DNA of 62,000 nucleotides, from positions 8,591,542 through 8,653,541 of the forward strand of contig RPFO01000065.1 of assembly GCA_009746045.1 (NCBI GenBank), given 5' to 3'. The position numbers were made by a program, and so were the translations under genes. This DNA comes from Mesostigma viride (taxonomy: Eukaryota > Streptophyta > Mesostigmatophyceae > Mesostigmatales > Mesostigmataceae). This document shows positions 9,363-20,000 of the stretch, in pieces. Each line of letters starts with the position of its first letter. Positions within the stretch are counted from its first letter, which is position 1. A model generated the notes under the pieces. The model was not told the origin of the DNA, searched no databases, and was given only the letters and a program-made list of their open reading frames with translations.

Positions 9363-9979
9363 AGTTAACGTAAAGGATTTACGTTAGATGGATAGAGATT
9401 GTTACGCTCTTTCCAACGGCACCTTGAACGCCTCATTTGGTTAAGGAACGTAAAAGTTATGACGTTTCCTAGGCTGTGCCGACAGTACCCGGCGCGCCAC
9501 TGTGGGCGCGTACGGACACAGGATGTACAAGTGTCACTTTGATAGTCCGCAGGACGTTGACAGGACTTGTACAGGACTTGATGGTCAATTGATAGGTAGG
9601 CGCACTGTAGCGCGCCAGGACCTATGAGACAATTGATGCTGACTAGTGTACGGATAGGTCCACAGGACTAGCCGTATGGACAATTGATAGATCTGCGCGC
9701 CAAAGGCGTGCCAGAGTCTGTGTAATCAATTGATTGACAGTTCAGCTGTGACAGTGCAGCTGAATACTTGGACGCGTCCCTAGTAAGCTATATGAGTGAC
9801 TTGGTCACACCGGGACGCTAGTTCTTGCGTGCACGTTCTCTTGGCACTGCGACCCTGTCGTCTGTGCTGCGTGCAGTCTTGGAAGTGACGTGACTTACGT
9901 CTGTGTTTCCTGATTGTTAATAAAGGCAACTTCCTGCAAGAACCATGGCGGAATTCGTGGCATTCTTACCCTCACAACT
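9363..9979 (+). repeat. 3' LTR of element 1
   Basis: 617 bp, starting AGTTAACG and ending CACAACT. One base difference from the 5' LTR (9916 G versus 2719 A). The ACCATGG start codon near its end (9945) is in frame with the downstream hexamer and GA arrays, creating a 335-codon repetitive open frame that is almost certainly incidental. Confidence 0.95.
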
Positions 9980-10140
9980 GCGTAAGCGTAAGCGTAAGCG
10001 TAAGCGTAAGCGTAAGCGTAAGCGTAAGCGTAAGCATAAGCGTAAGCGTAAGCGTAAGCGTAAGCGTAAGCGTAAGCGTAAGCGTAAGCGTAAGCGTAAG
10101 CGTTACCGTAAGCGTAACCGTAAGCGTAACCGTAACCGTA
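9980..10140. repeat. GCGTAA hexamer array, right part
   Basis: Continuation of the array at 1626-2165, displaced by element 1. The first five bases (GCGTA) are the right copy of the target duplication. The last units degenerate (CGTTAC, CGTAAC) before the GA array begins. Confidence 0.96.
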
Positions 10141-10894
10141 AGAGGGATGGAGGGAGGGAGGGAGGGAGGGAGGGAGGGAGGAGGGAGAGGAGAGGGAGAG
10201 GGAGAGGGAGAGGAGAGGGAGAGGGAGAGGGAGAGGGAGAGGAGAGGGAGAGGGAGAGGGAGAGGGAGAGGGAGAGGGAGAGGGAGAGGGAGAGGGAGAG
10301 GGAGAGGGAGAGGGAGAGGGAGAGGGAGAGGGAGAGGGAGAGGGAGAGGGAGAGGGAGAGGGAGAGGGAGAGGGAGAGGGAGAGGGAGAGGGAGAGGGAG
10401 AGGGAGAGGGAGAGGGAGAGGGAGAGGGAGAGGGAGAGGGAGAGGAGAGGGAGAGGGAGAGGGAGAGGGAGAGGGAGAGGGAGAGGGAGAGGGAGAGGGA
10501 GAGGGAGAGGGAGAGGAGAGGGAGAGGGAGAGGGAGAGGGAGAGGGAGAGGGAGAGGGAGAGGGAGAGGGAGAGGGAGAGGGAGAGGGAGAGGGAGAGGG
10601 AGAGGGAGGGAGGAGAGGGAGAGGGAGAGGGAGAGGGAGAGGGAGAGGAGGGAGGGAGAGGGAGGGAGGGAGGGAGGGAGGGAGGGAGGGAGGAGGGAGG
10701 GAGGGAGGGAGGGAGGGAGGGAGGGAGGGAGGGAGGGAGGAGGGAGGGAGGGAGGGAGGGAGGGAGGAGGGAGGAGGGAGGGAGGGAGGGAGGGAGGGAG
10801 GGAGGGAGGGAGGGAGGGAGGGAGGGAGGGAGGGAGGGAGGGAGGGAGGGAGGGAGGGAGGGAGGGAGGGAGGGAGGGAGGGAGGGAGGGAGGG
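10141..10894. repeat. GA-rich array, (GGGAGA)n then (GGGA)n
   Basis: Purine-only array, mostly (GGGAGA)n to about 10600 and (GGGA)n to 10894. Same strand bias as 1-1625. Open frames through it on both strands are repeat artefacts. Confidence 0.97.
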
Positions 10895-10912
10895 TTTAGC
10901 CACATCGTGTTT

Positions 10913-11730
10913 TGTTCTTGGATTGATGACGCACCGCACGCAACGCTCGTGACCTGCACCCGCAGGCGAAAAAGAACAAACCACAATGATAGCATGGTTG
11001 TGAGTGACAATTGACGACATCACGCTACAAGGAGCATGACGCAAAAGGGATTAAAAATCGGCATGAAAAACCTGGTGAAAAATAAGAGGGAGAGGGGGGG
11101 AGAGGGAGAGGGAGAGAGAGTCGTCGTTCAGGAAGCCGTCATGACGCAAAATGGGATGAATACTCAACATGCCAGGTGAAAAAAAATTAGGAAAACCACG
11201 TACGTAAAATCCCGCAACTCACTCTTGTTGGAGCTGATGCTGCTGTCGTTGTTGTTGTTGTCAGGCCCGTTGTTCTTGATTTAATGATGTAAGTGCTGCT
11301 CGTACGCAACGCTCGTGACCTGCACCCGCAGGCGAAAAAGAACGAACCACAATGATAGTATTGTTGTGAGTGACAATTGACGACATCACGCTACAAGGAG
11401 CATGACGCAAAAGGGATTTAAAATCGGCATGAAAAACCTGGTGAAAAATAAGAGGGAGAGGGGGGGAGAGGGAGAGGGAGAGAGAGTCGTCGTTCAGGAA
11501 GCCGTCATGACGCAAAATGGGATGAATACTCAACATGCCAGGTGAAAAAAAAAATAGAAAAACCACGTACGTAAAATCCCGCAACTCACTCTTGTTAAAG
11601 CTGATGCTGCTGTCGTTGTTGTTGTTGTCAGGCCCGTTGTTCTTGATTTCCAAAGAAGAAAGCCGTGAAGCTGCTCGTACGCATTATGGGGGCTGCACCC
11701 GCAGGCGAAAAAGAACGTGGACCACAGTCG
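10913..11730. repeat. Tandem repeat of ~365 bp, two full copies plus a partial third
   Basis: Copies begin at 10913, 11271 and 11638 (TGTTCTTG...). The first two are nearly identical, each holding the same short GA-rich block and a GTTGTTGTTGTTG tract. The third matches only for about 90 bp and then diverges. Each unit contains an inverted pair around CCTGCACCCGCAGG. There is no coding evidence. Confidence 0.9.
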
Positions 11731-11821
11731 GTCACTGGACGTGCGGTGGCGGGCGTGGTGGGCGCATCCGGCGGTGCGCGCCTGCAAAACACCGCATCAA
11801 TTACCTGGGCGGGCTGGGTGC

Positions 11822-12571
11822 GCACCTTCCAAAGTCCCTGGTGTGTGTCAGTGCAGCGTCGACATGGCATGCGTGGAGGATATGTGCGTACGTACGACGA
11901 ATCATGTGAAACGACTGGTCCAACCTGAAAAATTTTAAATTTTTGCCGTGTCCAGTAACGGTCCTAGGTTGCACCCGCGGGACGTTCCGACAGCTGTACA
12001 GAAAAGATCACAAAGATACGCCGCGCAACGACGCCTGTGCCCGGCAAATCATTTGTGAGCCCGGAACTGAACAGTCACTGCAAATGTCGAGTATTTATTG
12101 CTCCACCCCCACAAAAAAGCGTTCCGGACCTGTTCGAAGCGAAGAGCACTGACAGGGATCGGACCCGAGCCAGATTTGTGTGCGGACCATGATGGCTGGC
12201 CTCCCTCACTCCGCAAACTCACTCTGGACGCAGGTTCGAATCCTGTCAGTGCTATTCGCTTCGAACAGTTCCGGAACGCTTTTTTTGGGGGGTGGAGCAA
12301 TAGATTTTCGACGTGTGTAGTGACTGTTCAGTTCCCGACTCACATTTGCCGGGCACTGGCGTCATTCCGCGGCGTATCTTTCTGATCTATTCTGTACAGC
12401 TGCCGGAACGTCCCGCGGGTGCAACCTAGGACCGTTACTGGACACGGCAAAAATTTAAAATTTTTCAGGTTGGACCAGTCGTTTCACATGATTCGTCGTA
12501 GGTACGCAAATATCCTCCACGCATGCCATGTCGACGCTGCACTGACACACACCAGGGACTTTGGAAGGTGC
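11822..12571. repeat. 750-bp inverted repeat (foldback-like), arms ~325 bp
   Basis: The sequence from 11822 (GCACCTTCCAAAGTCC) inward is mirrored as reverse complement up to 12571. Arms are similar but not identical, with identity rising toward the outer ends. The arms close on an unmatched centre at about 12160-12230. Near the centre the arms read AGCACTGACAGG and CCTGTCAGTGCT. The right arm has a tRNA B-box-like GGTTCGAATCC (12233-12243). No flanking target duplication is evident. It could be a foldback/MITE-like element or two tRNA-derived repeats in inverted orientation. Confidence 0.85.
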
Positions 12572-14647
12572 CGTAAGAATTGTCTTGCGAAATGAAAGCT
12601 TAGCCGTATGCACTGTTCTGAAAAAATCTGATTTGTAAAAATGGAGAAAAAAAAAAAAAGGGGAAAAAAACTAAAAAAAAAAATCCTCCCGAAAACTGAC
12701 ATGCCGCAAAAAGGATTCGACACGGCGACTGCCGGTCTCATCCAGGTATTGGAGTAGGGTGTAGATCCCCACCGGGGGTGTAGATCCCCCTGCTATTCGC
12801 TCGAACAGTTCTGGATGTATCATTCTACATGCTATTGTACAATATATAGTGGTAACGGAGAATAAAAAATGAAGAGACGACAAAAATGCCTTTGCACCAA
12901 TAGGAGTCGACACTGCGTGTTCAGACTCCAAGTATTCGGGCACCCACACCTGCCGGGGGAGTACATTGTAATGCTATTCACTAGAACAGTTCCGGATGTA
13001 GCGTTAGTGATGATGTTGTACAATATATTCCAATCACGTTTGTCAGACACGTTGTACATGTATATTCCATCATGATCGCAGGATTAGTAACTACTGGGCT
13101 ACAAATAGGCGCGAGATGGGAAGCGGCGCGGCGCGAATGCCAGTAGACATTTCCGCGATATTTTTAGGTCTGCTGCTAGAGCTAGATGTGCTCTACGCCC
13201 TGATACCGGACATCACTATGTTTCGACCAAGACTACAGGGACTAATTAACGGTTACAGTACAGGGGGTACCCAGGTCCACCGGGACGAAAGTGAATGTAA
13301 AATAATTACGAACATGCATATTCGAGGCTATGGCGGTGCAGAAAACTGATTGGTGTAGGAGCATCGATGCATGGATTCGTTCCAAATTTTGTAGGCATTA
13401 TTTGTGCGTTGTAAAGATGCTGTAGCCGCAGTCGCGCAACATTTACTGAGGTGCGCAATCATCTCGGTCTGGGTTTTACTGCGTCAACGCGTGTTTATTG
13501 TGACGGGAGTGACAATGAAGCTAGCACTTGTTATCGGCGGCTTTATAATTGAATATTTCGCATCGAGTAAATTTGTTACGATGTATTTCGAATATTTCAT
13601 TAGTGTCGTGGGCCAGGAAAGTCTTGACGCATCGGCCCTGTCGTCAGCTTGCTAGCTGTCCTTGAGCCTTTTTTTTTGCAGTTTCGACCTGGCGTAGTTT
13701 AGTGTCCCTGCGGTTACCGTCGACAAGATAAAGTCGTCGTATCACTCGGTAAGTAATCTCGGACTCATTGTTGAAGGTTTGGGATGTCAAATTTGCTTCG
13801 TTACTACTTTTCTGTAATTGTTTGTGGTGGTGGTTGCGCACAGCCATTACGGTCAGATTTTCATCAGTTTTGTGCATGATTGGCTGCGTCTGCACCAAAT
13901 ATACTAGAATAATGATTGATGTTACATGTAAATAAGTTCTATATGGTATCATGATGGTTTCTATAGCCTAAATCCTTAAGAATAGATGGTATCCTGGCCT
14001 GTTTTTGGTTAGCCTTTTAGCTTTGTTAGTATGGCTGTTGTGCAGTCACCCCATCTGTCTTCATGTAACACCTGTGGAGGTCCCAGTGCCCTGCTTGCAT
14101 TCAAAAGAAGGTCCATGAGTTGTCTCTGTGTCATTTCATCTCAGGCAAGCATATGGAGGTCATTTTTTATGTTGTGGATGCATGGGCTACGTAGCCCCTT
14201 GCACACGTGCATTTGGGCCTTGGCACAGTGGTATACCTGCTAGTAGAGCTTGGTAGCCACCACATGGTGACGTTTTCTTTAGAACAACATGAAGCATAGT
14301 TTAAGCTGTGTGTTAGTGATCATTTTGAGCATTACCCGGCCATTCAAAAGCACCATTGTGCACGCCTCATACCATTGTAATGCCACTTAGTGCCGCATGT
14401 CGCCCCGTAGCCAGCTAACAGCTGAAATGATGAAGCCCAGCATATAAGGAGCTCCAGTTAGCATTTCCAATGATCTAGGCTTACTTTTACTTATTTAGTC
14501 TAGCACTGACATGTGAGAAAAACTGTGCATGGCTACCTATGTTTAATCGCTGTTATGGATGTTCTGTATGCTGGAATTGATGAAATAATGCATGTTTGAT
14601 CATTTATGATGTTTTATGATGCTACGGACTGAGGCGCCTGCCTTGTA
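12572..14647. other. Intergenic stretch without a recognisable gene
   Basis: There is no supported gene. It contains A-rich runs at about 12645-12685, a duplicated GTGTAGATCCCC block at 12760-12790, and two copies 180 bp apart of a short repeat (12791-12847 and 12971-13028). That repeat (GCTATTC...GAACAGTTC...TTGTACAATATAT) also resembles the centre of the adjacent inverted repeat near 12250. Open frames of 70-100 codons (for example 13116-13349, 13404-13655) show no domain or composition that would support them. Confidence 0.6.
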
Positions 14648-17053
14648 ATGCCATTCATGTACGTAGACGGGCCATGATGACACCATGGGAGCCTGAATCC
14701 TCATCATTTTGTTTATGAGACATCCATGTACGTAGGCCAGCCATGATGACACCAATGGAGCCTGAATCCTCATCATTAATTACATACATGCCATCCATGT
14801 ACGTAGGCCAGCCATGATGACACCATGGGAGCCTGAATCCTCATCATTTACTATTCCTTGACATCAATGTACGTAGGCCAGCCATGATGACCCAAATGGA
14901 GCCTGAATCCTCATCATTTACTATTCCTTGACATCAATGTACGTAGGCCAGCCATGATGACCCAAATGGAGCCTGAATCCTCATCATTAATTACATACAT
15001 GCCATCCATGTACGTAGGCCAGCCATGATGACACCATGGTAGCCTGAATCCTCATCATTAATTACATAAATGCCATTCATGTACGTAGACGGGCCATGAT
15101 GACACCATGGGAGCCTGAATCCTCATCATTTTGTTTATGAGACATCCATGTACGTAGGCCAGCCATGATGACACCAATGGAGCCTGAATCCTCATCATTA
15201 ATTACACACATGCCATCCATGTACGTAGACGGGCCATGATGACACCATGGGAGCCTGAATCCTCATCATTAATTACATAAATGCCATTCATGTACGTACA
15301 CGGGCAATGATGACACCAATGGAGCCTGAATCCTCATCATTATATACATAAATGCCATCCATGTACGTACACGGGCAATGATGACACCATGGGAGCCTGA
15401 ATCCTCATCATTAATTACATAAATGCCATTCATGTACGTAGACGGGCCATGATGACACCATGGGAGCCTGAATCCTCATCATTTTGTTTATGAGACATCC
15501 ATGCACGTAGGCCAGCCATGATGACACCAATGGAGCCTGAATCCTCATCATTAATTACATACATGCCATCCATGTACGTAGGCCAGCCATGATGACACCA
15601 TGGGAGCCTGAATCCTCATCATTAATTACATAAATGCCATTCATGTACGTAGACGGGCCATGATGACACCATGGGAGCCTGAATCCTCATCATTTTGTTT
15701 ATGAGACATCCATGTACGTAGGCCAGCCATGATGACACCAATGGAGCCTGAATCCTCATCATTAATTACATACATGCCATCCATGTACGTAGACGGGCCA
15801 TGATGACACCAATGGAGCCTGAATCCTCATCATTAATTACATACATGCCATCCATGTACGTAGACAAGCCATGATGACACCATGGGAGCCTGAATCCTCA
15901 TCATTTTTTTTTCTTTGACATCCATGTACATACGTAGGCCAGCCATGATGACACCAATGGAGCCTGAATCCTCATCATTAATTACATAAATGCCAACCAT
16001 GTACGTAGGCCAGCCATGATGACACCATGGGAGCCTGAATCCTGATCATTTTGTTTATGAGACATCCATGTACGTAGGCCAGCCATGATGACACCAATGG
16101 AGCCTGAATCCTCATCATTAATTACATACATGCCATCCATGTACGTAGGCCAGCCATGATGACACCATGGGAGCCTGAATCCTCATCATTAATTACATAA
16201 ATGACATTCATGTACGTAGACGGGCCATTATGACACCATGGGAGCCTGAATCCTCATCATTTTGTTTATGAGACATCCATGTACGTAGGCCAGCCATGAT
16301 GACACCAATGGAGCCTGAATCCTCATCATTAATTACATACATGCCATCCATGTACGTAGACGGGCCATGATGACACCAATGGAGCCTGAATCCTCATCAT
16401 TAATTACATACATGCCATCCATGTACGTAGACAAGCCATGATGACACCATGGGAGCCTGAATCCTCATCATTAATTACATAAATGCCAACCATGTAGGTA
16501 GGCCAGCCATGATGACACCATGGGAGCCTGAATCCTCATCATTTTTTTTTCTTTGACATCCATGTACATACGTAGGCCAGCCATGATGACACCAATGGAG
16601 CCTGAATCCTCATCATTAATTACATAAATGCCAACCATGTACGTAGGCCAGCCATGATGACACCATGGGAGCCTGAATCCTGATCATTTTTTTTTCTTTG
16701 ACATCCATGTACGTAGGCCAGCCATGATGACACCATGGGAGCCTGAATCCTCATCATTAATTTCATACATGCCAACAACACGTAGACGGGCCATAATGAC
16801 ACCACGGGAGCCTGAATCCTGATCATTTTTTTTTCTTTGACATCCATGTACGTAGGCCAGCCATGACGACACCATGGGAGCCTGAATCCTCATCATTTTT
16901 TTTCTGAGACATCCATGTACGTAGACAGGCCATGATGACACCATGGGAGCCTGAATCCTCAACATTAATTACATAAATGCCATCCATGTACGTAGACGGG
17001 CCATGATGACACCATGGGAGCCTGATTCCTCATCATTATGTAATTACATACAT
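14648..17053 (-). repeat. Satellite array, ~72-78 bp units, left block (reverse orientation)
   Basis: About 32 units. Each has a conserved core of about 50 bp (CATCCATGTACGTAG...TGAATCCTCATCATT) followed by an A/T-rich linker of about 20-25 bp drawn from a few types (AATTACATAAATGC, TTTTGTTTATGAGA, TACTATTCCTTGA, runs of T). The core contains the palindromes TACGTA and CATG. The orientation is opposite to that of the block from about 17062. Confidence 0.96.
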
Positions 17054-17062
17054 GCCATCCAT
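17054..17062. other. Orientation switch of the satellite
   Basis: At about 17050-17062 the array changes from the CATCCATGTACGTAG orientation to the AATGATGAGGATTCAGG orientation with almost no spacer, making a head-to-head junction. Arms are about 2.4 kb (left) and 10.4 kb (right). Confidence 0.85.
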
Positions 17063-20000
17063 TTATGTAACTAATGATGAGGATTCAGGCTCCCATTTGG
17101 TCATCATGGCTTGTCTACGTACATGGATGGCATGTATGTAATTAATGATGAGGATTCAGGCTCCCATGGTGTCATCATGGCTTGTCTACGTACATGGATG
17201 GCGATTTTGTAATTAATGATGAGGATTTAGGCTCCTGGCATGGGGTCATCATGGCCCGTCTACGTACATGGATGGCATTTATGTAATTAATGATGAGGAT
17301 TTAGGCTCCTGGCATGGGGTCATCATGGCCCGTCTACGTACATGAATGGCATTTATGTAATTAATGATGAGGATTCAGGCTCCCATGGGGTCATCATGGC
17401 CCGTCTACGTACATGGATGGCATTTTTGTATATAATGATGAGGATTCAGGCTCCCATGGTGTCATCATGGCTTGTCTACGTATATACATGGATGGCATTT
17501 ATGTAATTAATGATGAGGATTCAGGCTCCCATGGTGTCTCCATGGCCCGTCTACGTACATGAATGGCAAGTATGTAATTAATGAGGAGGATTCAGGCTCC
17601 CATGGTGTCATCATGGCCCGTGTACGTACATGGATGGCATGTATGTAGTTAATGATGAGGATTCAGGCTCCCATGGTGTCATCATGGCCCGTCTACGTAC
17701 ATGGATGGCATTTCTGTAATTAATGATGAGGATTCAGGCTCCCATGGTGTCATCATGGCTTGTCTACGTACATGGTTGGCATTTATGTAACCTGAATCCT
17801 CTCATAAAAAAAATGAAGAGGATTCAGGCTCCATTGGTGTCATCATGGCTGGCCTACGTACATGGATGTCCAGGAATAGTAAATTATGAGGATTCAGGCT
17901 CCCATGGTGTCATCATGGCTTGTCTACGTACATGGTTGGCATTTATGTAATTAATGAGGAGGATTCAGGCTCCCATGGTGTCATCATGGCCCGTCTACGT
18001 ACATGGATGTCATTTATGTAATTAATGATGAGGATTCAGGCTCCCATGGTGTCATCATGGCCCGTCTACGTACATGGATGTCAAAGAAAAAAAAATGAGG
18101 AGGATTTAGGCTCCCATGGTGTCATCATGGCCCGTGTACGTACATGGATGGCATGTATGTAGTTAATGATGAGGATTCAGGCTCCCATGGTGTCATCATG
18201 GCCCGTCTACGTACATGGATGGCATTTATGTAATTAATGATGAGGATTCAGGCTCCCATGGTGTCATCATGGCTTGTCTACGTACATGGATGGCATTTAT
18301 GTAATTAATGATGAGGATTCAGGCTCCCATGGTGTCTCCATGGCCCGTCTACGTACATGGATGGCATGTATGTAGTTAATGATGAGGATTCAGGCTCCCA
18401 TGGTGTCATCATGGCTTGTCTACGTACATGGATGGCATGTATGTAATTAATGAGGAGGATTCAGGCTCCCATGGTGTCTCCATGGCTGGCCTACGTACAT
18501 GGATGTCAAGGAATAGTAAATCATGAGGATTCAGGCTCCCATGGTGTCATCATGGCCCGTCCACGTACATGGATGTCAAGGAATAGTAAATGATGAGTAT
18601 TCAGGCTCCCATGGTGTCATCATGGCTTGTCTACGTACATGGTTGGCATTTATGTAATTAATGAGGAGGATTCAGGCTCCCATGGTGTCATCATGGCCCG
18701 TCTACGTACATGGATGTCAAGGAATAGTAAATGATGAGGATTCAGGCTCCCATGGGGTCATCATGGCCCGTCTACGTACATGGATGGCATTTTTGTATAT
18801 AATGATGAGGATTCAGGCTCCCATGGTGTCATCATGGCTTGTCTACGTACATGGATGGCATTTATGTAATTAATGATGAGGATTCAGGCTCCCATGGGGT
18901 CATCATGGCTTGTCTACGTACATGGTTGGCATTTATGTAATTAATGAGGAGGATTCAGGCTCCCATGGTGTCTCCATGGCTGGCCTACGTACATGGATGG
19001 CATTTATGTAATTAATGAGGGGGATTTAGGCTCCCATGGTGTCATCATGGCCCGTCTACGTACATGGATGGCCTTTATGTAAGTAATGATGAGGATTCAG
19101 GCTCCCATGGTGTCATCATGGCCCGTCTACGTACATGGATGTCAAGGAATAGTAAATGATGAGGATTCAGGCTCCCATGGGGTCATCATGGCCCGTCTAC
19201 GTACATGGATGGCATTTTTGTATATAATGATGAGGATTCAGGCTCCCATGGTGTCATCATGGCTGGCCTACGTACATGAATGGCATTTATGTAATTAATG
19301 ATGAGGATTCAGGCTCCCATGGTGTCATCATGGCCCGTCTACGTACATGGATGGCATTTTTGTATATAATGATGAGGATTCAGGCTCCCATGGGGTCATC
19401 AAGGCTTGTCTACGTACATGGTTGGCATTTATGTAATTAATGAGGAGGATTCAGGCTCCCATGGTGTCTCCATGGCTGGCCTACGTACATGGATGGCCTT
19501 TATGTAAGTAATGATGAGGATTCAGGCTCCCATGGTGTCATCATGGCCCGTCTACGTACATGGTTGGCATTTATGTAATTAATGAGGAGGATTCAGGCTC
19601 CCATGGTGTCATCATGGCCCGTCTACGTACATGGATGTCAAGGAATAGTAAATGATGAGGATTCAGGCTCCCATGGTGTCATCATGGCCCGTCTACGTAC
19701 ATGGATGTCAAGGAATAGTAAATGATGAGGATTCAGGCTCCCATGGTGTCTCCATGGCCCGTCTACGTACATGAATGGCAAGTATGTAATTAATGATGAG
19801 GATTCAGGCTCCCATGGTGTCATCATGGCTGGCCTACGTACATGAATGGCATTTATGTAATTAATGATGAGGATTCAGGCTCCCATGGGGTCATCATGGC
19901 CCGTCTACGTACATGGATGGCATTTTTGTATATAATGATGAGGATTCAGGCTCCCATGGTGTCATCATGGCTTGTCTACGTATATACATGGATGGCATTT

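Larger units (their letters stand above)
2166..9979 (+). mobile_element. Full-length copia-like LTR retrotransposon, element 1
   Basis: A 7.8-kb element with 617-bp LTRs at both ends, a purine-rich tract before the 3' LTR, an extra 5' ORF (2807-3517), a frameshifted gag (3688-4787) and a long pol (4929-8414). RNase H lies after reverse transcriptase and integrase lies before it, as in Ty1/copia, but the protease-like domain lies between integrase and RT. The LTRs differ at only one position that I can see (2719 A versus 9916 G), so insertion was recent. The target was the GCGTAA array. It shares distinctive traits with element 2 (29043-36690), although the proteins are far diverged. Confidence 0.93.

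Noticed and set aside
9895-11044. Long frames of Ser/Pro/Leu or Arg/Glu/Gly repeats on both strands
   Set aside because: These are products of GA-rich simple repeats that are open in many frames; no evidence of a gene.
12145-12254. Possible tRNA gene at the foldback centre
   Set aside because: A B box and a 12-bp inverted pair exist, but the D-arm/A box and anticodon arm cannot be drawn and the length is 109 nt. Kept only as a B-box-like note.
17723-17950. Recurrent 60-92 codon frames in the satellite
   Set aside because: They follow the repeat, change frame with linker length and have no start or stop conservation.
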